Assembly: GCF_034933565.1 (NCBI RefSeq)
Contig: NZ_JAYFNG010000009.1
Span: 62,001 to 126,000 of the forward strand
Reading direction: 5' to 3'
Source of the DNA: Raineyella sp034933565
GTDB lineage: Bacteria; Actinomycetota; Actinomycetes; Propionibacteriales; Propionibacteriaceae
Length of the DNA: 64,000 nt
The position numbers were made by a program, and so were the translations under genes. Positions 37,056 through 45,282 of this stretch are shown piece by piece. The notes under the pieces were generated by a model, which saw nothing but the letters and a program-made list of their open reading frames with translations, was not told the DNA's origin and did no database searches. Each line of letters opens with the position of its first letter. Position 1 is the stretch's first letter.

Positions 37056-37550
37056 TCAGTGTTGGCGGACCCGCTCGCCCTTCGCCTCCGCGGTCGCCCG
37101 CAGCTCGTCCTGGAAGGCGATCATCTTCGCGGTGAGCGTCGGGTCGCCGGCGGCGAGGATCCGCACCGCCAGCAGGCCGGCGTTGCGGGCGTTGCCGATC
37201 GCCACGGTCGCCACCGGCACGCCGGCCGGCATCTGGACGATGGAGAGCAGCGAGTCCATCCCGTCGAGGTACTTCAGCGGCACCGGGACCCCGATCACCG
37301 GCAGCGGGGTGAGCGCGGCGAGCATGCCGGGCAGGTGCGCGGCGCCGCCGGCCCCGGCGATGATCGCCTCGAGGCCCCGCTCGTGGGCGTGCCGCCCGTA
37401 CGACACCATCGCCTCCGGCATCCGGTGCGCGGAGACGACGTCGGCCTCGTAGGCGATGCCGAACTCCTGCAGCGCGATCGCCGCGGGCTCCATCACGGGC
37501 CAGTCGGAATCGGATCCCATCACGATGCCGACGCGGGGCTGTGCGGTCAT
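37056..37550 (-). CDS. purE: N5-carboxyaminoimidazole ribonucleotide mutase
   Basis: PurE rearranges N5-CAIR to CAIR in de novo purine synthesis. The 164 residues carry VGIVMGSDSDWPVM at the substrate phosphate site, YEADVVSAHRMPEAM with the conserved Ser-Ala-His, and IIAGAGGAAHLPGMLAALTPLPVIGVPVPLKYLDGMDSLLSIVQMPAGVPVATV, all class I PurE features. The ATG at 37550 overlaps the purK stop as ATGA, so the enzymes of two successive steps are coupled. Confidence 0.97.
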   Translation of the reverse strand: MTAQPRVGIVMGSDSDWPVMEPAAIALQEFGIAYEADVVSAHRMPEAMVSYGRHAHERGLEAIIAGAGGAAHLPGMLAALTPLPVIGVPVPLKYLDGMDSLLSIVQMPAGVPVATVAIGNARNAGLLAVRILAAGDPTLTAKMIAFQDELRATAEAKGERVRQH

Positions 37551-38743
37551 GCGATCTCTCCCATCAGGTAGCGGGCGGCGTGCCGGGCGCGTTCCCGTAC
37601 GTCCGCCAGGTCCGAACCGTACGCGGTCACGTGGCCGACCTTGCGCCGGGCCCTGACCGCCTTGCCGTAGAGCTCGACCTTCAGCTGCGGGTCGCGCGAC
37701 ATCACATGCAGCAACCCGCCGGCCAGGTCCTCGCGGGACCCGCCGAGCACGTTCTCCATCACCGTCCACCGGGCCCGCGCGGCCGGGTCGCCGAGCGGCA
37801 GGTCGGCGACGGCGCGCAGGTGGTTCTCGAACTGTGAGGTGTGTGCCCCGTCGATGGACCAGTGCCCGGTGTTGTGCGGGCGCATCGCCAGCTCGTTGAC
37901 CAGGATGCGGCCGTCGCGGGCCTCCATCAGCTCCACGGCCAGCACGCCGACCACGCCGAGCTCGCCGGCGATCCGCAGCGCCAGCTGCTGGGTGGCGATG
38001 ATCCGGTCCTCGTCCAGGCCGGGCGCCGGCGTGACCGTCTCGGCGCAGATCCCGGCGTCCTGGAAGGTCTCCGAGATCGGATAGGCCACCCCCTGGCCCG
38101 AGGGGGAGCGGACGACGAGGGCGGACAGCTCGCGGGTGAAGTCGACGAACTCCTCGGCGAGGATCCGCACCTCACCGCTGGTGCCGGAGCCGGCGGTCGT
38201 GCCGCCACCCACCTCGCCGGAGGCCACCGCGTCGAACGGCACCGCAGCCTGCTGCGGCCCGTCGATCCTCCAGACGCCCTTGCCGTCGTAGCCGCCGCGG
38301 GAGGTCTTGGCGATCACCGGCCAGCCGATTCGGTTCCCGAAGGCGACCAGGTCCGCGGCCGTCCCGACCACGGCGTACGCCGGGCAGGGGGCGCCGAGGG
38401 CGGCCATCCGCTCGCGCATCACCACCTTGTCCTGGGCGTGGACCAGCGCGCCCGGTCCGGGACGTACGGCCACGCCGCGCGCCTCCAGCTGCTCGAGGAT
38501 CGTGGTCGGGACGTGCTCGTGGTCGAAGGTCACCGCGTCGCAGCCCTCGGCGAACGCCAGCACGGTGGCCGGATCGGTGTAGTCCCCCACCACCACGTCA
38601 TGGGCGACCTGGGCGGCACTCACGCCGGACGCCTCGGCGAGGAGTCGTACGTGCAGCCCCAGGCGGGTCGCCGGCCCGTACATCATCCGGGCCAACTGGC
38701 CGCCGCCGATGATCCCCACCACGAAAGGTCGCGCTCCACTCAC
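37547..38743 (-). CDS. purK: N5-carboxyaminoimidazole ribonucleotide synthase
   Basis: PurK is the ATP-grasp enzyme that makes N5-CAIR from AIR, bicarbonate and ATP. About 398 residues: VVGIIGGGQLARMMYGPATRLGL at the N-terminus, DAVTFDHEHVP, the ATP-grasp lid PVIAKTSRGGYDGKGVW, and VNELAMRPHNTGHWSIDGAHTSQFENHLRAV. GTG at 38743 is taken as the start; a TTG at 38752 is an alternative. An insertion GEVGGGTTAGSGTSGE near residue 165 is unusual and looks like a flexible loop. It diverges from trpS across 72 bp. Confidence 0.96.
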   Translation of the reverse strand: MSGARPFVVGIIGGGQLARMMYGPATRLGLHVRLLAEASGVSAAQVAHDVVVGDYTDPATVLAFAEGCDAVTFDHEHVPTTILEQLEARGVAVRPGPGALVHAQDKVVMRERMAALGAPCPAYAVVGTAADLVAFGNRIGWPVIAKTSRGGYDGKGVWRIDGPQQAAVPFDAVASGEVGGGTTAGSGTSGEVRILAEEFVDFTRELSALVVRSPSGQGVAYPISETFQDAGICAETVTPAPGLDEDRIIATQQLALRIAGELGVVGVLAVELMEARDGRILVNELAMRPHNTGHWSIDGAHTSQFENHLRAVADLPLGDPAARARWTVMENVLGGSREDLAGGLLHVMSRDPQLKVELYGKAVRARRKVGHVTAYGSDLADVRERARHAARYLMGEIA

Positions 38744-38815
38744 GAGCGACAAGGCTACCCGGACGCGCTCCGGTCGGCGGACGGCTCAGGACGCGGATGT
38801 GAGAGTATGCACCCG

Positions 38816-39913
38816 ATGACCGAGAACCAGCCGCAGACCGCCGTCCCCAGCCCCGACGAGGCCGCCCCCGAGGGCACCCAGCCGGGTCTCATCGCGCGTG
38901 AACAGGACGTCCTGGCGCATCCGGAGCGCTACCGGATCCTCACCGGTGACCGCCCGACCGGCTCGCTGCACCTCGGTCACTACCTCGGCACCCTGCAGCG
39001 CCGGGTGCAACTGCAGAACGCCGGCGTGCCGACGGTCCTGGTCATCGCCGACTTCCAGGTCATCACCGACCGTGAGGACCCCGGTGACATCCAGCGCAAT
39101 GTCTTCGAGATCCTCAAGGACTACCTGGCCTGCGGCATCGATCCCGAGAAGACGATCACCTTCACCCATTCGGCGGTGCCGGCCCTCAACGAGCTGCTGC
39201 TGCCGTTCCTGTCCGTGGTCAGCCTGCCGGAGATGGAGCGCAACCCCACGGTGAAGTCAGAGCTCGCGGCGTCCGGCCAGAAGACCCTCAACGGGCTGCT
39301 GCTCACCTACCCGGTGCACCAGGCCGCGGACATCCTGTTCTGCAAGGGCAACCTCGTGCCGGTGGGCCGCGACCAGCTCCCGCACGTCGAGCAGACCCGC
39401 GTCGTCGCCCGCCGGATCAACGAGCGCTACGCCGGGGGCCGGACGATCCTGCCCGAGCCGCAGGCGCTGCTCTCCCCCGCCCCGCTGGTGCTCGGCATCG
39501 ACGGCGACAAGATGTCGAAGTCGCGCAACAACTTCATCTCCATCTCCCACACCGCTGAGGAGACCGCCAAGCTGCTCCGCAGGGCGAAGACCGACGCCGA
39601 CCGCCACATCACGTACGAGCCGGAGACCCGCCCCGAGGTGTCCTCGCTGGTGCTGATCGGCGCTCTGCTCAGCGGCCAGGAGCCGGAGGACTTCGCCGCG
39701 GCGATCGGCGATCGTGGCGGCAAGGCCCTCAAGGACGCGGTGACCGAGGCCGTGAACGAGCACCTCGCCCCGATCCGGGCCCGCCGACTGGAGCTCGCCG
39801 AGGACCCCGGCTACCTGCAGCAGGTCCTGCGGACCGCCAACGAGAAGGCGAACGCGATGGCCGACGCGACCCTGACCGAGGTCAAGGACGCGCTGGGGAT
39901 GATCTACTACTGA
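38816..39913 (+). CDS. trpS: Tryptophan--tRNA ligase
   Basis: Class Ic aminoacyl-tRNA synthetase charging tRNA-Trp. About 365 residues. The HIGH motif is HLGH at 52-55 within LTGDRPTGSLHLGHYLGTL, and the KMSKS loop is at 232-236. NPTVKSEL and LLTYPVHQAADILFCKGNLVPVGRDQLPHVEQTR are TrpRS-specific and exclude TyrRS. ATG at 38816 is preceded by another in-frame ATG at 38807 (three more residues). The region downstream is unusually repeat-rich. Confidence 0.96.
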   Translation: MTENQPQTAVPSPDEAAPEGTQPGLIAREQDVLAHPERYRILTGDRPTGSLHLGHYLGTLQRRVQLQNAGVPTVLVIADFQVITDREDPGDIQRNVFEILKDYLACGIDPEKTITFTHSAVPALNELLLPFLSVVSLPEMERNPTVKSELAASGQKTLNGLLLTYPVHQAADILFCKGNLVPVGRDQLPHVEQTRVVARRINERYAGGRTILPEPQALLSPAPLVLGIDGDKMSKSRNNFISISHTAEETAKLLRRAKTDADRHITYEPETRPEVSSLVLIGALLSGQEPEDFAAAIGDRGGKALKDAVTEAVNEHLAPIRARRLELAEDPGYLQQVLRTANEKANAMADATLTEVKDALGMIYY

Positions 39914-39927
39914 CGGACGGCTCCCGG

Positions 39928-40011
39928 GGCACCCGTGTGACGGCACCCGTGCGACGGCACCCGCGTAGCGGCACCCGTGTGACGGCCCCCGCGTAGCGGC
40001 ACCCGTGCGAG
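39928..40011. repeat. 14-bp tandem repeat, six copies
   Basis: Six adjacent 14-bp units (first GGCACCCGTGTGAC) run without spacer from 39928 to 40011, differing at a few positions, in the gap between convergent trpS and the GtrA gene. Noncoding as far as I can see. The period is not a codon multiple. Confidence 0.85.
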
Positions 40012-40114
40012 TAACGGCGGTGTCGCTCGCCCGGTCGGCCCCATTGTCGGACCCTTCCGGGTGACCGCGATGCTCATGTCGGCTGCCCCTCCTCACAGCG
40101 GCCGACGCTCGTCA

Positions 40115-40144
40115 ACTTGGTCGACGGAGTTCCGTCGGCCAAGT
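40115..40144. terminator. 13-bp stem hairpin downstream of trpS
   Basis: ACTTGGTCGACGG and CCGTCGGCCAAGT pair over 13 positions (one G-U) around an AGTT loop. No T-tract follows. It lies between two convergent genes, about 200 bp after trpS, so a bidirectional terminator is likely; one end of a degenerate mobile element is an alternative. Confidence 0.6.
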
Positions 40145-40171
40145 CCAGGAAGGGCGGTCTACGCCACTTGC

Positions 40172-40279
40172 GTCGGCCTATGTCAGGATCTGTGTCAGCT
40201 GGGTCGGCCTATGTCAGGACCTGTGCCAGCTGGGTCGGCCTATGTCAGGACCTGCGCCAGCTGGGTCGGCCTACCTCAG
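40172..40279. repeat. 31-bp tandem repeat, three full copies and one partial
   Basis: Copies start at 40172, 40203, 40234 and 40265 (the last about 15 bp). Unit begins GTCGGCCTATGTCAGG and ends CAGCTGG. The three full copies differ at two or three positions only. The unit shares the word GTCGGCC with the adjacent hairpin. Period is not a codon multiple, so it is not a protein repeat. Confidence 0.9.
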
Positions 40280-40320
40280 TTGTGTCGGCCGCGACCGGAC
40301 AAGTTCGGTCAATCCCGGGC

Positions 40321-40374
40321 GCAGCCGGTCAGCCCCGGACGCAGCCGGTCAGCCCCGGACGGGGCCGGTCAGCC
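40321..40374. repeat. 20-bp tandem repeat next to the GtrA gene stop
   Basis: Two perfect 20-bp units (40321-40340 and 40341-40360, GCAGCCGGTCAGCCCCGGAC) are followed by a partial third copy. The array ends just before the stop codon of the minus-strand GtrA-like gene. Noncoding. Confidence 0.8.
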
Positions 40375-40375
40375 G

Positions 40376-41185
40376 TCAGTCGACGGCGGCCGCACCGGCC
40401 TCCCGGACCGGGGTCTCGGTGGGACGGAAGATCAGCCACCGCTGCAGGGAGAAGTTCGCGATCGTGGCCGCCCCCTGGCCGAAGACGAAGGAGACCGTCT
40501 GGACCACGAGGCGCGGCAGGTGCTCCTGGGCGAGCAACGGGAACAGCTTCGAGAAGATGCCGACCTGCAGCGCGAAGGTGATCACGTACGTCAGCATCGT
40601 CAGGACGAAGCGTCGCTTGGACGGCTGAGCCTTGAAGGTGAACCGTCGGTTGAGCGAGTATGCGGTGATGGTGCCGACGATGAACGAGGCCGCCTTCGCC
40701 GGGGTGTAGCCGATCCCGACCGCCATCAGGATCAGCAGCAGCCCGAAGTCCACGACAGCCGACATCACACCGGTGCCGAAGTACCGGATGACCTGCTGCA
40801 CCAGTCCGACGTGTTCGACGTCGACGTGAGCGGCCCGAGGGTTCCCCTCCGGAGCGTCGATGAGCCCGGTGCCGACACGGTTCGCCTCGATGCGTCCGGC
40901 GTCACCGAGGCCGGCCTCGGTGCGTCCGCCGTCGACGGGTGCGGTGTCGATGGGGGCGGTGTCGGTGCTGCTCGTCTCGATGATCGTCGTCTCCGTGCTC
41001 GTGGCCTCTGTCGTGGCCGGGTCCCGTACGGTCGCTCCCGTCGGGTCGGTGCCGGTGACGGTCCCGACGTGCAGGTCGGCCGTGGTCGGGGCGACCGCAG
41101 GTGGTTCGGCCTCGTGGTCCGTCGGGGACCGGGCCGGGAGTTCCTCGTCAGGCCGCTCGGCCTGGTCGCTCCCGGGGCTCGTCAC
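40376..41185 (-). CDS. GtrA-family membrane protein with long low-complexity N-terminus
   Basis: A 269-residue protein. Residues 1-125 are hydrophilic and repetitive (Thr/Asp/Glu/Ile words such as TDTAPIDTAPVD). Residues about 130-260 form a four-helix GtrA domain: VIRYFGTGVMSAVVDFGLLLIL, AKAASFIVGTITAYSLNRRFTF, MLTYVITFALQVGIFSKLF, VSFVFGQGAATIANFSLQRWLIF. GtrA proteins help move polyprenyl-linked sugars across the membrane; the M. tuberculosis relative Rv3789 belongs to the arabinogalactan pathway. Decaprenyl-phosphoribose genes lie 5 kb downstream, which fits. GTG at 41185 is the likely start. Confidence 0.85.
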   Translation of the reverse strand: MTSPGSDQAERPDEELPARSPTDHEAEPPAVAPTTADLHVGTVTGTDPTGATVRDPATTEATSTETTIIETSSTDTAPIDTAPVDGGRTEAGLGDAGRIEANRVGTGLIDAPEGNPRAAHVDVEHVGLVQQVIRYFGTGVMSAVVDFGLLLILMAVGIGYTPAKAASFIVGTITAYSLNRRFTFKAQPSKRRFVLTMLTYVITFALQVGIFSKLFPLLAQEHLPRLVVQTVSFVFGQGAATIANFSLQRWLIFRPTETPVREAGAAAVD

Positions 41186-41526
41186 CGGGACAGCGTAACC
41201 CGCGGCCCGGACGACCTCCTGTTCCGGCGCCCGCACCGTCGGCCGACACCCACGAGATTCTCAGGTTGTGCCCCGGGTGTTCCCGGACTGCGGCACACGC
41301 GCGCCACGGACCGAATGTGAGGTCGGTCACCCTCAAGTGGCTTCCTGTCGGGCCGCCCGCAGTCCCGGCCAGGTGGCCCGCAGTCCCACCGGGCGGTCCG
41401 GCCACCGCCGGGCAGCTCCGCCCCCACCGTCACCGCACGGCGATCCCGCAGTCACGGACCCCTGCCGGTCGTCCCACAGCCCGATCGGTCCGCTGGCCAC
41501 CGCCGGCGCCGCAGTCACCGCAGCGG
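41186..41526. other. 341-bp gap upstream of the GtrA gene
   Basis: No convincing gene, hairpin or RNA. The sequence is Pro/Gly-like GC-rich, with scattered GGCCCGCAGTCCC words (about 41350-41400). It should hold the promoter of the minus-strand GtrA gene, which I cannot define. Confidence 0.5.
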
Positions 41527-42348
41527 TCAGCGCAGGTGGGTGACGTCCCCTGCGGCGAACGCCTCCACGCCGGTCGCGGTCTGCACCAGCACGGCCCCGG
41601 TGTGGTCGATGCCGATCGCCTCACCGACGACCGTACGGCTCGTGCCACCGGGCACCTCGAGCAGCACCCGCACCTGCCGGCCGAGGGTGGAGCACTGGTC
41701 CTCGTACGCCTGGCGCATCTGCGCGAGCCGGCCCTCGTCCCACATCCGGTACATCTGCGACCAGGCGTCGAGCACCTCCGCGATCAGGTCGGCCCTGTCG
41801 ACCTCGGCACCGCACAGCCGCAGCGAGGTGGCGGTGGGCACCGGCAGCTCCTCGGCGGACAGCGAGACATTGATCCCGAAGCCGACGACGCACCCCGGCG
41901 AGGACGGGCCGTCCACCCGTTCGGAGAGGATCCCGCAGATCTTGTGGCCGTCGACCAGCACGTCGTTGGGCCACTTGAGGGTGGCGTCCACCCCGGTCGC
42001 ACGGCGGATCCCTCGGGCGACCGCGACACCGGTGAGCAGGGAGAGCCACATCCACTCGGGCAGCGGCCGGCGCGGGGCCACCCCGAGGGAGATCGCCACG
42101 GCCGCTCCGGGCGGCGCCTCCCACCGCCGGTCGAAGCGCCCGCGGCCGGTGCTCTGATGGTCGGCGACGCGGACCAGACCGACCCCGTCACCGGCCCGGA
42201 TCCGGGCGGCGACATCGGCATTCGTCGACCCGGTGGACCCGACCACCTCGACGCTGTGCCACAGTCCGGCACCCACCCCAAGGGCCGTTCCTTCCGCCAG
42301 AACCCGTGCGCGGAGGCGCTCTGCATCGGTACGTGGGGACTCGGGCAT
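41527..42348 (-). CDS. birA: Biotin--[acetyl-CoA-carboxylase] ligase
   Basis: BirA attaches biotin to the lysine of BCCP domains such as that of the AccA protein at 47.8 kb. The 273-residue protein has GSTNADVAARIRAG, the biotin/ATP loop HQSTGRGRFDRRWEAPPGAAVAISL, LKWPNDVLVDGHKICGILSE with the catalytic lysine, and VVGFGINVSL. No N-terminal helix-turn-helix is present, so it is a ligase without repressor function. ATG at 42348. It diverges from pccB across 166 bp, a common actinobacterial arrangement. Confidence 0.95.
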   Translation of the reverse strand: MPESPRTDAERLRARVLAEGTALGVGAGLWHSVEVVGSTGSTNADVAARIRAGDGVGLVRVADHQSTGRGRFDRRWEAPPGAAVAISLGVAPRRPLPEWMWLSLLTGVAVARGIRRATGVDATLKWPNDVLVDGHKICGILSERVDGPSSPGCVVGFGINVSLSAEELPVPTATSLRLCGAEVDRADLIAEVLDAWSQMYRMWDEGRLAQMRQAYEDQCSTLGRQVRVLLEVPGGTSRTVVGEAIGIDHTGAVLVQTATGVEAFAAGDVTHLR

Positions 42349-42514
42349 GTTCCCCAGCCTACCGGCGCCGACCAGATCACTCGGCGACCGGCGGAGCGCT
42401 CGCTCAGGCGCTACAGTCGGGCCAAGCCCGCACCCCTTGTCCGACACCGTACAGACCGTACGAGGGACGGGCGCTACACCGTAGTAGGCACCCGAGGCGA
42501 AGGTTTCAAAAGGT

Positions 42515-44086
42515 ATGGACGTCGACATCCACACGACAGCAGGGAAACTCGAGGATCTGAAGCGGCGCATCGAGGAGGCGGTCAACGCCGGCTCTGCCGC
42601 AGCTGTCGAGAAGCAGCATGCGAGGGGCAAGCAGACGGCCCGCGAGCGGATCGAGGCCCTGCTCGACGAGGGCTCCTTCGCCGAGCTGGATCAGTTCGCC
42701 CGCCACCGCTCCCACGCCTTCGGGCTCGAGGCACGGCGTCCGTACGGTGACGGCGTGGTCACGGGTATCGGCTCCATCCACGGTCGCCCGGTGTGCATCT
42801 TCTCGCAGGACGTGACCATCTTCGGTGGCGCCCTCGGCGAGGTGTACGGCGAGAAGATCGTCAAGATCATCGACTTCGCCCTGAAGACCGGCTGCCCGCT
42901 GATCGGCATCAACGAGGGTGGCGGCGCCCGCATCCAGGAGGGTGTGGTCTCCCTGGGCCTCTACGGCGAGATCTTCCGTCGCAACACCCTCGCCTCCGGT
43001 GTCATCCCGCAGATCTCGCTGATCATGGGCGCCGCGGCCGGCGGCCACGTGTACTCCCCCGCACTGACCGACTTCACCATCATGGTCGACCAGACCTCGC
43101 AGATGTTCATCACCGGCCCGGCGGTGATCAAGACCGTGACCGGCGAGGACGTCTCGCTGGAGGACCTGGGCGGTGCCCGCACCCACAACACCAAGTCCGG
43201 CAACGCCCACTACCTGGCCGCCGACGAGGCCGACGCGCTCGAGTACGTCCGTGAGCTGGTCTCCTACCTGCCGCAGAACAACCTCGAGGACCCGCCGTAC
43301 TACGACGAGGTGGCCGATCTCGCCATCAACGAGACCGACCTCGCCCTGGACACGCTGATCCCGGACTCCCCGAACCAGCCGTACGACATCCGCCGGGTGA
43401 TCGAGGCCGTCCTGGACGACGAGGAATTCCTCGAGGTGCAGGAGCTGTTCGCGCAGAACATCGTCGTCGGCTTCGGCCGGGTCGAGGGCCGTACGGTCGG
43501 CATCGTCGCGAACCAGCCGATGCAGTTCGCCGGCTGCCTCGACATCGACGCGTCGGAGAAGGCCGCCCGCTTCGTGCGGACCTGTGACTGCTTCAACATC
43601 CCGATCGTCACCTTCGAGGACACCCCGGGCTTCCTGCCGGGCACCGACCAGGAGTGGAACGGCATCATCCGCCGCGGCGCGAAGCTGATCTTCGCCTACG
43701 CCGAGGCGACCGTCCCGCTGATCACGATCATCACCCGCAAGGCCTACGGCGGCGCGTACGACGTGATGGGTTCCAAGCACCTGGGCGCCGACGTCAACCT
43801 CGCCTGGCCGACCGCCCAGATCGCCGTGATGGGCGCCGACGGTGCGGTGGAGATCCTCTACCGCAAGCAGCTGGCCAACGACTCCGACCCGGCCGCGCTG
43901 CGCAAGACGCTGGTCGATGAGTACAACGACACGCTGGCCAACCCGTACGTGGCCGCGGAGCGTGGCTACGTCGATCAGGTCATCCAGCCGCACGACACCC
44001 GGCAGGAGATCGTCCGCGTCCTGCGGCTGCTGCGCACCAAGCGCGAGAGCATGCCGCCGAAGAAGCACGGGAACATCCCGCTGTGA
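42515..44086 (+). CDS. pccB: Acyl-CoA (propionyl-CoA) carboxylase beta subunit
   Basis: The carboxyltransferase subunit of a biotin-dependent acyl-CoA carboxylase; it moves the carboxyl group from carboxybiotin to propionyl-CoA, giving methylmalonyl-CoA. The 523 residues show GKQTARERIEALLDEGSF, the oxyanion loops SGGARIQEG-type (NEGGGARIQEGVVSLGLYG) and KAYGGAYDVMGSKHLGADVNLAWPTAQIAVMG. The Asp in AYDVMG corresponds to the residue that favours propionyl-CoA over acetyl-CoA in characterised actinobacterial PccB. The tail PPKKHGNIPL is typical. The stop overlaps accE. The transcarboxylase 12S subunit is a paralogue and an alternative, but AccE and the separate BC-BCCP argue for a carboxylase. 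Confidence 0.93.
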   Translation: MDVDIHTTAGKLEDLKRRIEEAVNAGSAAAVEKQHARGKQTARERIEALLDEGSFAELDQFARHRSHAFGLEARRPYGDGVVTGIGSIHGRPVCIFSQDVTIFGGALGEVYGEKIVKIIDFALKTGCPLIGINEGGGARIQEGVVSLGLYGEIFRRNTLASGVIPQISLIMGAAAGGHVYSPALTDFTIMVDQTSQMFITGPAVIKTVTGEDVSLEDLGGARTHNTKSGNAHYLAADEADALEYVRELVSYLPQNNLEDPPYYDEVADLAINETDLALDTLIPDSPNQPYDIRRVIEAVLDDEEFLEVQELFAQNIVVGFGRVEGRTVGIVANQPMQFAGCLDIDASEKAARFVRTCDCFNIPIVTFEDTPGFLPGTDQEWNGIIRRGAKLIFAYAEATVPLITIITRKAYGGAYDVMGSKHLGADVNLAWPTAQIAVMGADGAVEILYRKQLANDSDPAALRKTLVDEYNDTLANPYVAAERGYVDQVIQPHDTRQEIVRVLRLLRTKRESMPPKKHGNIPL

Positions 44087-44322
44087 GCACCGACATCGAC
44101 GAGAAGAAGCCCACCGAGATCTTCCGCGTCACCTGCGGGAATCCCTCGGAGGAGGATCTGGCGGCGATCGCTGTGGTGCTCGCCGCCCTTGCCGGGCCCG
44201 ACGCCACGCCGGGCACCGGCACCCAGCCCCGTCACTCCCGGTACAACTCGTACTGGCGGGCCATCCGCCGGACGTTCTCGACCGGCCGGGAGACCTGGAA
44301 CTCGGGCCTGCGCCAGTTCTAG
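44083..44322 (+). CDS. accE: Acyl-CoA carboxylase epsilon subunit
   Basis: A 79-residue small subunit that stabilises or stimulates actinobacterial acyl-CoA carboxylase complexes. It shows FRVTCGNPSEEDLAAIAVVLAAL, the helix shared by AccE/PccE, and a variable basic C-terminus (RHSRYNSYWRAIRR..WNSGLRQF). GTG at 44083 overlaps the pccB stop (GTGA), so the two subunits are made together. Confidence 0.92.
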   Translation: MSTDIDEKKPTEIFRVTCGNPSEEDLAAIAVVLAALAGPDATPGTGTQPRHSRYNSYWRAIRRTFSTGRETWNSGLRQF

Positions 44323-44367
44323 GGCAGGCCGTCCAGGGTCACGCCCGACAGGCCTAACCTGTCCGAC

Positions 44368-45270
44368 GTGACCGACACACCCACCATCGACCGAGCCGGG
44401 GAGACCACTCCGCGACCGGGCCGGCGCCCCTCATCGGGGCACCGCCTGGTCCTGGGGTCGGCCTCCCCGGCTCGTCTGTCCACCCTGCGGGCCGCGGGTC
44501 TCACTCCCGACGTGATCGTCTCCGGCGTCGACGAGGACGGCGTCACCGCCGCCAGCCCCGCCGCGCTCGCCGCGCTGCTGGCCCGGCTCAAGGCCGAGGC
44601 GGTGGTCCGGGCCCTCCGGGACCGGGACACCGACACGCGCGGGGACGCCGCGCCCCGGGAGGCCGACACGCGCAGGGACGCCGACGTACCCCGGCAGCAC
44701 GCTCTGCCCCGGGAGCACGACCTGGCCCGCGGGCGCACCGCGACCCAAGAGCCCGCCCGGGCGGGGCGTCGCAGCACCGTCGTGATCGGCTGCGACTCGG
44801 TCCTCGAGATGGACGGCGTCGCGTACGGCAAGCCCCACTCGGCCGCGGAGGCGCGGGAGCGCTGGCGGCGGATGCGCGGCGCCACCGGAGTGCTGCACAC
44901 CGGCCACCATGTGGTGGTGCTCCCCGCAGCACCTGATCAGGCCCCGACCACGGCACCCGACCAGGCCCCGCCCGGCACGGCACCGGGCCCCGACCCGACC
45001 GGGGCCGCCGAGGGTGCCGGGCCGCGCGTCGCCAGCGCCGTCGGCAGCACCGTGGTGCACTTCGCCGACCCCACCGACGCGGAGATCGACGCGTACGTGG
45101 CCACCGGCGAGCCGCAGCGTGTCGCCGGGGCGTTCACCCTGGACGGGCTCGGCGGGGCCTTCGTCGCCGGGGTCGAGGGGGACCCGCACAATGTCGTCGG
45201 CATCAGCCTGCCGCTGCTGCGCGATCTGCTGGGCGGCCTCGGAATCAGCTGGGTCGATCTGTGGCAGTAG
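44368..45270 (+). CDS. maf: Maf-family nucleotide pyrophosphatase with two low-complexity insertions
   Basis: Maf proteins hydrolyse dTTP, UTP or modified nucleotides and influence septation. Here LVLGSASPARLSTLRAAG (28-44), VVIGCDSVLEMDG with the catalytic Asp (138-150) and GKPHSAAEARERW are canonical, and VASAVGSTVVHF with FTLDGLGGAFV completes the fold. The protein has 300 residues against about 200 in the family. The excess lies in two Arg/Asp- and Pro/Ala-rich insertions at about 84-134 and 188-221 and an N-terminal tail. GTG at 44368. It follows accE, the usual actinobacterial neighbour. Confidence 0.92.
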   Translation: MTDTPTIDRAGETTPRPGRRPSSGHRLVLGSASPARLSTLRAAGLTPDVIVSGVDEDGVTAASPAALAALLARLKAEAVVRALRDRDTDTRGDAAPREADTRRDADVPRQHALPREHDLARGRTATQEPARAGRRSTVVIGCDSVLEMDGVAYGKPHSAAEARERWRRMRGATGVLHTGHHVVVLPAAPDQAPTTAPDQAPPGTAPGPDPTGAAEGAGPRVASAVGSTVVHFADPTDAEIDAYVATGEPQRVAGAFTLDGLGGAFVAGVEGDPHNVVGISLPLLRDLLGGLGISWVDLWQ

Positions 45271-45282
45271 GCTGACGCCATC

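Noticed and set aside
40172..40279. Possible CRISPR array or coding repeat
   Set aside because: 31-bp head-to-tail copies with no spacers; 31 is not a codon multiple.
40860..41198. Plus-strand hydrophobic ORF opposite the GtrA N-terminus
   Set aside because: Its SVLVVS-like repeats are the complement of the Thr/Asp repeats in GtrA; no ribosome binding site.
42515..44086. Methylmalonyl-CoA:pyruvate transcarboxylase 12S subunit
   Set aside because: AccE is translationally coupled and the AYDVMGSKH and PPKKHGNIPL segments agree with PccB; no 1.3S or 5S subunit genes are present.
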